Positions 7,279 through 14,695 of a stretch of DNA of 43,418 nt are shown piece by piece (positions within the stretch are counted from its first letter, which is position 1; each line of letters begins with the position of its first letter). Location of the stretch: the NCBI RefSeq assembly GCF_022662475.1, contig NZ_JAKNQQ010000015.1:1-43418 (forward strand), in the 5' to 3' direction. Origin of the DNA: Sphingomonas sp. TREG-RG-20F-R18-01. GTDB taxonomy: Bacteria; Pseudomonadota; Alphaproteobacteria; Sphingomonadales; Sphingomonadaceae. Both the position numbers and the translations under genes were made by a program. The notes under the pieces were generated by a model. That model searched no databases. It was not told the DNA's origin and saw nothing but the letters and a program-made list of their open reading frames with translations.

Positions 7279-7314
7279 CGCGTCGGCTTGGATCGCCCGT
7301 CAACGAGTTGCAAT

Positions 7315-7707
7315 TCAGCGTCGACATTCGATCTCGTTGCGCGCAGCCTGAGCCATAAACGCGCTGCGGGTCAGGCTTCGAGCGTTCGCCGCCTTGTCGA
7401 TCGCGTCGAGCATCCCATGATCAAGCGACAGATTCACCCGCGCCAGCTTGCCGGTGTTACGAATGAAGGGCACAGCGAGAATGAAGGCCCCCTGACGTAA
7501 TTCGTCTGCTGCATATGATTGCACCTGATCAAGCCGAAGCGGTTTAACCTCCTTCGCATCCTCAAACCATAATTCCAGAGCATCGCACGCATTGGGCAAT
7601 AGCTGCGCCATATCGTCTGATGCCGAAAAGCAGCCTGGGAGATCGGGAAACGTCACGCCAAAAGCGCTATCCTCGTCCTGGTGTACGACGGCGTAAAAAT
7701 ACTTCAT
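7315..7707 (-). CDS. hicB: HicB-family antitoxin
   Basis: A 130-residue HicB antitoxin. The N-terminal HicB fold is seen in 'YFYAVVHQDEDSAFGVTFPD' followed by 'LPGCFSASDD', and a C-terminal ribbon-helix-helix domain in 'LARVNLSLDHGMLDAIDKAA' plus 'SLTRSAFMAQAAR'. HicB blocks the HicA RNase and represses the operon through the C-terminal domain. It starts 22 bases after the hicA stop on the same strand. The pair lies opposite to the surrounding rightward genes, as expected for an accessory stability module of a prophage. Confidence 0.92.
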   Translation of the reverse strand: MKYFYAVVHQDEDSAFGVTFPDLPGCFSASDDMAQLLPNACDALELWFEDAKEVKPLRLDQVQSYAADELRQGAFILAVPFIRNTGKLARVNLSLDHGMLDAIDKAANARSLTRSAFMAQAARNEIECRR

Positions 7708-7729
7708 CACTTCACTCCTTGTGTCGTCA

Positions 7730-7918
7730 TTAGATCCAACCGGCCATCTTCGCGATGCTACGTGCGGTGCCCAGCGGCAGGTCCTTTTTGGGATGGGGCA
7801 CGATGACGGTGACAGCACCGTTGCGGAACTTGTGATGAGAGCCTTTGGCCGACACGAAGGTGAAACCCTCGCCGATAAGCCGCTTGACGATCAATTTGCT
7901 GTCCCGTTCCATACACAT
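7730..7918 (-). CDS. hicA: HicA-family mRNA interferase toxin
   Basis: A 62-residue HicA toxin with the double-stranded-RNA-binding-like fold: 'LIVKRLIGEGFTFVSAKGSH', the catalytic histidine in GSHHKFR, and 'VTVIVPHPKKDLPLGTARSI'. HicA cleaves mRNA and is neutralised by HicB. Toxin first, antitoxin second is the standard order. A second Met (7910-7912) gives 60 residues and agrees better with the family start and with the promoter position noted upstream. Confidence 0.92.
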   Translation of the reverse strand: MCMERDSKLIVKRLIGEGFTFVSAKGSHHKFRNGAVTVIVPHPKKDLPLGTARSIAKMAGWI

Positions 7919-7919
7919 C

Positions 7920-7948
7920 TATTTACACACTGGAGTTTGGTTTAGCAA
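7920..7948 (-). promoter_or_regulatory. Putative hicAB promoter
   Basis: On the minus strand TTGCTA (7943-7948) and TAAATA (7920-7925) are separated by 17 bases, a good sigma-70 arrangement. Transcription would begin near 7913, at or just before the second Met of HicA, giving an almost leaderless message. The call rests on consensus match only. Confidence 0.45.
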
Positions 7949-8037
7949 TAGTCATGGCTGTCGGCGAGACGATAAGTTTCTCGCTTTTTTGCACATTCTC
8001 CCTATGTTCCAGCCGGGAGCATGGGGTTGCAGCATTG

Positions 8038-8409
8038 ATGCGAGACTTAGCTCGTCACCCAGTGTTGGTGCCGCGACGCGACGAGGCACTCGCGTTCATT
8101 ATCGAACGAATTGGCCGGACTGGCACGAGCCCAACGTTCGACGAGATCGGGATTAAACTCGGGGTGAGCGATACCCGCGCCCGCCAGTTAGTGGCTCAAC
8201 TGGTCCAGCGCGGTTCGCTGGAGAAGGTCCCGGGTAGTGTTCGCGGCTTGCGCGTCCGCGACATGGGCGGCTCAAGAAATGCGCTCGAGCAAGTTCTGCG
8301 TCACCTCGGCTGGCATATTGCAGCGCCCATGGGTGAACTTGAGACCCCCTTCCCGCATCAGAAGCTACCGATGCTGCCGCCTTTCGAGCATCTCCCCGAC
8401 ATCGATTAA
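8038..8409 (+). CDS. LexA-like winged-helix DNA-binding protein
   Basis: A 123-residue protein whose first 70 residues match the LexA N-terminal winged helix: 'RRDEALAFIIERIGRTGTSP' then 'TFDEIGIKLGVSDTRARQLV' and 'LVQRGSLEKVPGSVRGLRV', the wing. The peptidase domain of LexA is absent; the C-terminus is Pro-rich and unmatched. ATG 8038 was chosen since the domain begins right after it. It heads the rightward run of genes leading to the late region and may regulate it. Confidence 0.82.
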   Translation: MRDLARHPVLVPRRDEALAFIIERIGRTGTSPTFDEIGIKLGVSDTRARQLVAQLVQRGSLEKVPGSVRGLRVRDMGGSRNALEQVLRHLGWHIAAPMGELETPFPHQKLPMLPPFEHLPDID

Positions 8410-8431
8410 AGCACCATCGACCGGGGTCCTT

Positions 8432-8617
8432 ATGATCAACGTTGCTCATACTAAAGCCGCACTCGCTGCCCTGGAGGGCGATACGATCGCCTTGCCGAAA
8501 GCGCAGGTCGCCCAGCTGCTCGACGAGGTCGAGAGCGGCCAGCGTGCGCGACGGGCGCTCATAAATATCAAAACGATCATCGCGATCGGGGCAAACGCCG
8601 CGAGTGTACCGGCATGA
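8432..8617 (+). CDS. Hypothetical small phage protein
   Basis: A 61-residue protein of helical character ('MINVAHTKAALAALEGDTIA', 'KAQVAQLLDEVESGQRARRA'). Its last codons overlap the DUF3164 gene (ATGA at 8614-8617), so the two are coupled. Mu-like and related phages often have similarly small genes beside DUF3164. Function unknown. Confidence 0.65.
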   Translation: MINVAHTKAALAALEGDTIALPKAQVAQLLDEVESGQRARRALINIKTIIAIGANAASVPA

Positions 8618-9258
8618 GCGACATCGAGATAGGTCATCCAGCGGCGATCGATGTCGCCGGCATGCCGTATCTGCGCGACGCAAAGGGTAGTCTCGTGCCG
8701 ATCGCCTCAGTGAAGGCGGCCGACTTGCTGATGGACGAGACGGTGCGAGAGATTCTGACGAAAGCGCGGGAGGTGAACGCCCTGATCGCGGAATTCAAAG
8801 CGCAGACGTTCCAGAGCGTCGGCGACCTTCAGGCGTTAATCGCTCAGAACTATGGGGCCACCATCGGTGGCAAGAAGGGCAACATCACGTTGATGTCGTT
8901 CGACGGTTGCCAGAAGGTGCAAGTCCAGGTCGCCGACCTCTTGGAATTCGGACCCGAGCTGCAGGCCGCCAAGATATTGATCGACGAATGCCTGACCGAA
9001 TGGGCAGTCGGTAGCGCGGTAGAACTTCGCGCGCTCGTCAATCGCGTGTTCCAGGTCGACAAAGAAGGACAGATCAACCGGGCGGAACTGTTCATGCTGC
9101 TTCGCGTGGAGATCCAGGACGATCGCTGGAAGAGCGCAATGGAGGCAATCCACGACTCGATCCGGGTCATCGGGTCACGCACCTATGTCCGGTTCTACGA
9201 TCGTGCGGGCCCCGACGCAGGGTGGCGAGCAGTCACTGTCGATCTCGCGGCTGCCTGA
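8614..9258 (+). CDS. DUF3164 family protein
   Basis: A 214-residue protein recognised as DUF3164, found in Mu-like and other temperate phages. Characteristic segments are 'DAKGSLVPIASVKAADLLMD', 'LTKAREVNALIAEFKAQTF', 'YGATIGGKKGNITLMSFDG', and the C-terminal 'QINRAELFMLLRVEIQDDRW' and 'AMEAIHDSIRVIGSRTYVRF'. The family has no proven role; in Mu-like phages it is an early gene near the transposition genes. No transposase is present here. It ends two bases before the NusG-like gene. Confidence 0.85.
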   Translation: MSDIEIGHPAAIDVAGMPYLRDAKGSLVPIASVKAADLLMDETVREILTKAREVNALIAEFKAQTFQSVGDLQALIAQNYGATIGGKKGNITLMSFDGCQKVQVQVADLLEFGPELQAAKILIDECLTEWAVGSAVELRALVNRVFQVDKEGQINRAELFMLLRVEIQDDRWKSAMEAIHDSIRVIGSRTYVRFYDRAGPDAGWRAVTVDLAAA

Positions 9259-9260
9259 GC

Positions 9261-9854
9261 ATGGACAACGCGACGACGGCGCGGCGACCGCGCGCGAGCG
9301 ATTGGTGCATTCTGCGCACATCGCCGGGGCGGACGCTGCAGCTCGCTGCATCCCTTGTCGCGGCTGGGCTCGATGTATGGTCGCCGGCGCAAACGTACGA
9401 CCGCCGCAAACCGCGTAGCAAGGCTACCGTCGAAATCACCGCCGCGATTATGCCGACCTTCGTGTTCGCTCGGGCGGGCCTGCTACCAGAACTGATGCGG
9501 ATCCACGCACTGCCGGTTAGCCCGCACCCGCCATTCTCCATTTTCCGCCACCTTGGCGGGACCGTCCTTCTGTTCGACCGCGAGATCGCCAACCTCCGCG
9601 AGGCAGAAGAGCTCAGGCAGCGCGCCCGGTTGAAGGTGAAGGATCTCCGGCAGCGCGCCGAACTGCGGAGGTCGCACCGGCACGTCTTCCCTACCGGACA
9701 GAAGGTCAACCTGCAGGAAGGGAGCTTCGTCGGATTAGAGGGCGTCGTTCAGGGCGGTGACGGCAAGTTCGCTCTGGTTTGCTTCGGCGGTGCCCAGGCG
9801 TTCAAAATCGCAACTTTTCTTTTACGAACTGAGGATATAGAGACCAACTCATAG
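9261..9854 (+). CDS. NusG-like transcription elongation/antitermination factor
   Basis: A 197-residue NusG paralogue. Residues about 13-108 resemble the NGN domain ('DWCILRTSPGRTLQLAASLV', 'IMPTFVFARAG', with 'GTVLLFDREIANL' at the end), which binds RNA polymerase. Residues 144-190 form a KOW domain ('FPTGQKVNLQEGSFVGLEGV', 'GDGKFALVCFGG'). The linker (about 112-142) is unusually charged and helical. RfaH/LoaP-type paralogues stop polymerase pausing on particular operons. Lying just before the late genes, it probably helps transcription through them; that role is inferred. ATG 9261 fits the family start. Confidence 0.82.
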   Translation: MDNATTARRPRASDWCILRTSPGRTLQLAASLVAAGLDVWSPAQTYDRRKPRSKATVEITAAIMPTFVFARAGLLPELMRIHALPVSPHPPFSIFRHLGGTVLLFDREIANLREAEELRQRARLKVKDLRQRAELRRSHRHVFPTGQKVNLQEGSFVGLEGVVQGGDGKFALVCFGGAQAFKIATFLLRTEDIETNS

Positions 9855-10017
9855 CGTGGCTCCATGAGTCGCGCGCGCTGCCGCCTCAGCGGCTTCGGCG
9901 AGTAGGACTGGCTGGTCTTTCGACCTTACCGCCCTCGCCATCAAACGCAGAAGCTGTGCTTCGGGCGATGTCCGACGGCTATCTCCCACCTGACCTGACC
10001 ATTGTCGGAGATGCCCA

Positions 10018-10203
10018 TTGGCAATCCAGCCCCGCCTGAGCACAGCCGAGAAGGTGCGCCAAGCTGCGAACCTCGCGCTAGCTGCTGCTGAAGACATGGA
10101 GATTGGCTCGAAGTCGATGAGCCGCGTTGAGCGGCTGATCGATGACGTTGAACGCGCGGCAAAGGATATGCGCGCGGCTGTGCGCGGGTCAGGTGTTCGC
10201 TAG
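10018..10203 (+). CDS. Hypothetical small phage protein
   Basis: A 61-residue basic-acidic helical protein from a TTG codon ('LSTAEKVRQAANLALAAAED', 'SRVERLIDDVERAAKDMRAA'). No better start exists in this frame near the beginning of the helical part; ATG at 10096 would leave only half. Its composition is that of a small coiled-coil phage protein. Not recognised. Confidence 0.5.
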   Translation: MAIQPRLSTAEKVRQAANLALAAAEDMEIGSKSMSRVERLIDDVERAAKDMRAAVRGSGVR

Positions 10204-10363
10204 CCATTGGATGCGGACCGGCGAAGTCATGAGCCGGATGTCGGGCCATATTGCATCGCTTGTGATTGGCGTTGCCGAGCGCCAAGCCTCTAGCGCCACG
10301 GCGACCGTCCAGACAGCTATAGACGCAAAGCGCAATCGCGTTCCAAACGAAGAGGATGCGATT

Positions 10364-10585
10364 ATGCCGATGGTGCAATGCGGCGCAGACGTTATCGTCA
10401 ATAGCGCGCACATCTCCACTATCGAATGGGAGCGCGGTCATTCCTTTACGATGCTCATCATCACGATGCAGGATGGCAGGGCAATCAGGTTGAAGCATCA
10501 GCCACCATACGGCTTGGATTGCTATGCGATCGAGGCAGCGCTGCTCGAAGCCGCGAAGGCGACCGACATTCGAAGCCATGGTTGA
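10364..10585 (+). CDS. Hypothetical small phage protein
   Basis: A 73-residue protein starting at ATG 10364, preceded by AGAGGA at good distance. The sequence has a compact alpha/beta look ('GADVIVNSAHISTIEWERGH', 'FTMLIITMQDGRAIRLKH'). The same frame is open upstream to ATG 10211, which would add 51 residues, but that start has no clear ribosome binding site. The end overlaps the HNH gene by 8 bases. Function unknown. Confidence 0.6.
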   Translation: MPMVQCGADVIVNSAHISTIEWERGHSFTMLIITMQDGRAIRLKHQPPYGLDCYAIEAALLEAAKATDIRSHG

Positions 10586-10925
10586 TCACCGCAAGCCATG
10601 GCAACATAGCGGTCCGGACAAGCGCCTCCGCGGTCGAGCCGGGCAGAAGCAGCGCCAGCGCCGCCTCGAAAGAACGCATGGTCTTTGCGAGATGTGTGAT
10701 GCCGAAGGCTTCGTGACGCCCGCGACCGTGGTCAATCACAAGGTGCCGCTTGCGCACGGTGGTGCCGATACGGACGAAAACACGGAGAACCTTTGCGATC
10801 GGCATGACGTGATCGTCACGGCACAGCAGTTCGGCAAGGCGGTACCGGTCGAGGGCAAGGGCATCAGCCGAGACGGCAGGCCGACCAGCGCTGACCACCC
10901 GTGGAACCGCACGCGTCGTTGCTGA
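10578..10925 (+). CDS. HNH endonuclease
   Basis: A 115-residue HNH nuclease. The ββα-metal signature is visible: CEMC (C37, C40), 'VVNHKVPLAHGG' (H54), 'DENTENLC' (N71, C73) and 'DRHD' (H76). The basic N-terminus (RGRAGQKQRQRRLER) should bind DNA. HNH proteins immediately upstream of P27-type terminases take part in cos cleavage and packaging in HK97-like phages, which is the likely role here. It overlaps the upstream gene by 8 bases. Confidence 0.92.
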   Translation: MVDHRKPWQHSGPDKRLRGRAGQKQRQRRLERTHGLCEMCDAEGFVTPATVVNHKVPLAHGGADTDENTENLCDRHDVIVTAQQFGKAVPVEGKGISRDGRPTSADHPWNRTRRC

Positions 10926-11086
10926 CCCAAGTGCCGCGCGCGCGCTGTGACATTTCAGCAACAGACCGCAGGCGGGGGTCAAAAGTCTGAGCCGACCGAC
11001 GCCGGACACCGCATCGACCCTCCGTACGCACTGAGAGCAAATTTGGAGGGGGGAGGGTTTCGGCTCGTTCGCCCCGGGAGTGCGGC
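10926..11086. other. Intergenic region with candidate cos site
   Basis: A 161-base non-coding gap between the HNH and TerS genes, the usual location of cos in HK97-like phages. It contains an A/T run followed by a purine-rich G tract (AAATTTGGAGGGGGGAGGG near 11039-11057), a composition often seen at cos. GGGAG ahead of ATG 11087 serves as the terS ribosome binding site. The cleavage site cannot be placed from sequence alone. Confidence 0.35.
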
Positions 11087-11518
11087 ATGGTCGATATTGT
11101 AGCGATCGACGGCGGCGACGGTGTTCCGCCCGAGCCGAACTGGCGGTCGATCTTCGGCCGCGTCGGTGACCGAGAGGCGGCGGCGGGATACTGGAAGGCG
11201 CTCGTTAGCGAGATCCGCGGCGCCGAGAAGTTGGCCGTCGCCAACGCGCATTCGATCAAGCGCTTGGTTGTCGCCTATGTCACCTACGACATCAGTGCTC
11301 GTGAGGTGCTGAAGACCGGCCCGGTCATGAAGGCCAAGAAAACCGGCGTTCCGACGTACAACCCGTGGTGGACCACCATGAGCAATGCCGCCAGCCATGC
11401 GCAGGCACTCGAAAAGGAGTTGTGTGTCAGCCCGCGCGATCGCGGCGCCGGCGCAAAGGTCGCCAAGAAGGTGAACAAGGTGACTGGCTCCGCTCGGTAC
11501 ATCAAGCAGCGTGGCTAA
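11087..11518 (+). CDS. terS: Terminase small subunit, P27 family
   Basis: A 143-residue P27-family small terminase subunit: 'DREAAAGYWKALVSEIRGAE' and 'ISAREVLKTGPVMKAKKTGV' followed by 'NPWWTTMSNAASHAQALEKE' match the family, where the central part forms the DNA-recognising helical domain and the conserved NP motif precedes a long helix. TerS binds cos/pac DNA and stimulates TerL. The TerL gene starts inside its last codons. Confidence 0.93.
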   Translation: MVDIVAIDGGDGVPPEPNWRSIFGRVGDREAAAGYWKALVSEIRGAEKLAVANAHSIKRLVVAYVTYDISAREVLKTGPVMKAKKTGVPTYNPWWTTMSNAASHAQALEKELCVSPRDRGAGAKVAKKVNKVTGSARYIKQRG

Positions 11519-13337
11519 CCGCTTTCTCGCCGAACAGGATCCGACAACGGCCTGGGCGAAGGCCGCCATAGAGGGGAAGCTGTTTACTTCTGGCGAACTG
11601 GTGAAGCACGCGGCCGAGCGGCACCTGCGCGATATCCGCGATGGCGAACGTCGCGGTATCTATTGGCGACCAGACGCCGCGGCGCACGCGCTTGGGTTCT
11701 TGCCGTCGGTTTTCCAGGTCACAGACGGTCCGGCTCAGGGGCAGCCGTTCTATCCGCTCGAGTGGCACACGTTCGTCATGGGGTCGCTGTTCGGTTGGCG
11801 TACCGCGACCGACCGCTGGCGCTTCCGGTCCGGTTGGCTTGAAACAGGGAAAGGGCAAGCGAAGTCCCCGCTGATGGGCGCGATCGGCGTCTACATCATG
11901 GGTTGGTGCGACATTCAGCGAGCTCAATGCTACGCGATTGGCGAAGACAAGAAGACCGCCAATGTGTTGTTCCGCGATGCGGCGGCCATGTGCCGTGCGA
12001 CGATTCCGGACCATGACGACGGCGAAAGCCTCGAGCAGCTGGGCGAAGTCGTCATCCGCGGGGAGCTGGAGAACGCGTGGAAGATCGAGCATCCCGATAG
12101 CGGGTCGTTCTTCCAGCCCATTGCCAGCGGCGAAAGCCTATCCGGGCCGCGGCCAAACTACGTGGCAGGCGACGAAATCCACGAGCTTACCGACGAGAAC
12201 GTGCTTCAAACCTGGAAGCGCGGCATCGATAAGGTCGCTGGTCACGCCCTGATGCTGATGGGGACCAACACCCCTGCAACGACCCAGCACGTGGGCACCT
12301 CCTATTCGGAGATGTACCAGCAGATTGCCAAAGGCGAGGCGCGGGACGACACCGCATTCGCATTCGTTGCGCGGATCGACAAAGGCGATCGCGAGACCGT
12401 GTTCGAGAACGAACGGGTATGGCAGAAATCACTGCCGGCGCTTGGCGAGACCTTCCCGATCGAGAACATTCGGGAGACAGTTGCCAGTGCGCTCTTGCGG
12501 CCGTCAACAAAGTCGAGCGTGTTGCGCCTCTATTTTGGCGTCGACACCGCCTCTGCCGATTTCTGGATCGACGAAGAGAAATGGTCGGCAGTGCAGGGTC
12601 CGGTGGATGAAACCACCATGCGGCACCGCTATTGCAGGCTTGCGCTGGATCTTGCGCAGAAGAACGATTTGACTGCGCTGTCGGCCGCTTGGGAAGCCCT
12701 GGGCGACGAGAAGCTCGCCGTGAAAAGCTGGTATTGGACCGCGCGTGGCAATTCGCCAGGCCATCTGAAGGAAAAAGGCGAGCGCGATATCGCGCCATAT
12801 GTCGAATGGGTCGAAGACGGGTTCCTCGTGGCAACGCCCGGCGAAACGATCGATCTCACTTTCGTGGCGATGCAGGTGGCGAAGCTTAATGCCGAGCAGA
12901 ACGTGCTCGAATTGGTCGTCGATCCCGCCTTCATCGCGAGCTTCATGGATGCCTGCGCCCAGGTTGGGCTTGAGGTATGGCTCTACGGTGGCCCGGATAA
13001 GCCCGAAGGCCGCGGTCTCAAGATCGTGTCTCACGCTCAGGGCATGCGGGTGATGTTCGAAGACCGGCAGCTATGCATGCCGCACTCGATTACGAAGACC
13101 GAAGACGCCATCCTCGAAGAACGGGTCATCATCGATGACTCGCCTGTCACGTACAGCTGCGCAGCCAATGCCGCGATCGATTCAGACGGTCAGGGCAACC
13201 GGATGTTCAACAAGAAGAAGTCGCGCGGCCGGATCGATGGGATGGTCACCACGGCCATGGCGATCGGTGCCGCTACGGCTCGCGATAAGCCGAAAAAGAA
13301 GTCGGTCTATGCCGCACGCGGCGCGCTGATGTTATGA
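11511..13337 (+). CDS. terL: Terminase large subunit
   Basis: A 608-residue packaging motor ATPase/nuclease of the HK97/P27-associated type. The ATPase part shows an atypical Walker A (ETGKGQAKS, about 111-119) and Walker B with catalytic glutamate ('YVAGDEIHEL', 217-226). The C-terminal RNase-H-like nuclease shows 'LALDLAQKNDLTALSA' with its metal-binding aspartates, and 'VVDPAFIASFMDACAQVG'. Start GTG 11511 overlaps terS by 8 bases. It translocates DNA into proheads through the portal. Confidence 0.95.
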   Translation: MANRFLAEQDPTTAWAKAAIEGKLFTSGELVKHAAERHLRDIRDGERRGIYWRPDAAAHALGFLPSVFQVTDGPAQGQPFYPLEWHTFVMGSLFGWRTATDRWRFRSGWLETGKGQAKSPLMGAIGVYIMGWCDIQRAQCYAIGEDKKTANVLFRDAAAMCRATIPDHDDGESLEQLGEVVIRGELENAWKIEHPDSGSFFQPIASGESLSGPRPNYVAGDEIHELTDENVLQTWKRGIDKVAGHALMLMGTNTPATTQHVGTSYSEMYQQIAKGEARDDTAFAFVARIDKGDRETVFENERVWQKSLPALGETFPIENIRETVASALLRPSTKSSVLRLYFGVDTASADFWIDEEKWSAVQGPVDETTMRHRYCRLALDLAQKNDLTALSAAWEALGDEKLAVKSWYWTARGNSPGHLKEKGERDIAPYVEWVEDGFLVATPGETIDLTFVAMQVAKLNAEQNVLELVVDPAFIASFMDACAQVGLEVWLYGGPDKPEGRGLKIVSHAQGMRVMFEDRQLCMPHSITKTEDAILEERVIIDDSPVTYSCAANAAIDSDGQGNRMFNKKKSRGRIDGMVTTAMAIGAATARDKPKKKSVYAARGALML

Positions 13338-14695
13338 TTGGAGGCGGCATGGGTGCTCAGTCGCCAGACGATTATCGCCGTATGTCGGGATATCGGCGTT
13401 CAAGCGCCAATGGCATGGCGATCACCGCGCCGCACGCATCCTGGGCGTACGACAACAACCCGCTGAGCGAGGACCTTGTCTTCGAGGACATGCTCGACCC
13501 GCGACTGGCGGCGTTCATGGGAGGCGGTCGCAGCACCGCGGCTGGTGTCCATATCGGCCAGCACATCGCGCTTCGTGACAGCACGTTTTTCCGCGCGATC
13601 AATCTCATCGCATCCGCGGTTGGCATGTTGCCGGTCCACCTGATGCGGCGGCTCGACAACGGCGATACCGAGGAAGCGCGCGATCACCCGCTGTTCGGCG
13701 TACTGCATCGCAAGCCGAACGACTATCAGACCGCGCTTGAGTTCAAGAGCCAGATGCAAACGGCCGCCCTGCTCGACGGCAACGCGTACGCGCTCGTGAT
13801 CCGGGGCTTTAAGGGTCGGATCGTTTCGCTGGTGCCACTCAAGCGGGGGAGCGTGACACCACTCCTATCGGACGATTTCCAGCTGACGTTCCGGTATGAG
13901 CGGCCGAACGGCGGACAAGTGATCCTGCCTGCGCGCGACATTTTCCACTTCCGGTCAATGGTCACGGTTGACGGACTGCGCGGCATCGCGCTGCTCGATG
14001 TCGCGGCGCAGGCGCTCGGCATCGCTGTGCAGGCTGAGCGCGCTGCGGCGCGTCTGTTCAAGAACGGGATGCTCGCCGGCGGATCGCTGCAGACTGATCA
14101 AACGCTCGGGCCGGAAGCGATCGAGAACCTCAAGCAAAGCCTCGAAGAGCGATATTCGGGAGCGGACAACGCCGGCAAGTTTCTGATCCTTGAGGAGGGG
14201 CTGAAGCTGGTCATGTCGACCATGTCCCCGAAGGATTCGCAACACCTCGAAACGCGCAAGCATCAGGCCGAAGAGTTGGCGCGGTTCACCGGCGTTCCGC
14301 GGCCGCTGCTGATGTTCGACGAAACCAGCTGGGGTACCGGGATCGGGCAGCTCGGCCAGTTTTTCGTGACCTATTGCCTGGGGGCATGGTTCGTTGCGTG
14401 GGAACAGGCGATCGAGCGTTGCTTGGATCCAGGGGAGCAAGGCGTCCTCTACCCGAAATTCAACGATGGCGCGCTTCTGCGCGGATCGCCGACCGATCAG
14501 GCCTCCTTCTTCTCGAAGGCACTGGGCGCGGGCGGATCGCAAGCCTGGATGACCCCCAACGAAGTCCGCGCAAATTTCGAGCAGAACAAGATCGAGGGTG
14601 GCGATGAGCTGCCTGAACGCATGGCGGACAAGGGCGGCGCGGAAGACCCACCCGCTGATCCGACTGGCAAGCCGCCCGCGAAGGAGTCCCAATGA
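13334..14695 (+). CDS. Portal protein, HK97 family
   Basis: A 453-residue portal protein. Hallmarks are 'FFRAINLIASAVGMLPVHLM', 'HPLFGVLHRKPNDYQTALEF', 'GNAYALVIRG', and 'FHFRSMVTVDGLRGIALLDV', all standard for the HK97-type portal (clip and stem regions). The acidic, Pro-rich end is disordered. Twelve copies form the ring at one capsid vertex. The start overlaps the terL stop (ATGA). Confidence 0.95.
   Translation: MIGGGMGAQSPDDYRRMSGYRRSSANGMAITAPHASWAYDNNPLSEDLVFEDMLDPRLAAFMGGGRSTAAGVHIGQHIALRDSTFFRAINLIASAVGMLPVHLMRRLDNGDTEEARDHPLFGVLHRKPNDYQTALEFKSQMQTAALLDGNAYALVIRGFKGRIVSLVPLKRGSVTPLLSDDFQLTFRYERPNGGQVILPARDIFHFRSMVTVDGLRGIALLDVAAQALGIAVQAERAAARLFKNGMLAGGSLQTDQTLGPEAIENLKQSLEERYSGADNAGKFLILEEGLKLVMSTMSPKDSQHLETRKHQAEELARFTGVPRPLLMFDETSWGTGIGQLGQFFVTYCLGAWFVAWEQAIERCLDPGEQGVLYPKFNDGALLRGSPTDQASFFSKALGAGGSQAWMTPNEVRANFEQNKIEGGDELPERMADKGGAEDPPADPTGKPPAKESQ

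Noticed and set aside
9941..10579. 212-codon open frame on the minus strand
   Set aside because: Opposite small rightward genes with better ribosome binding sites; no domain and no fitting neighbours on that strand.
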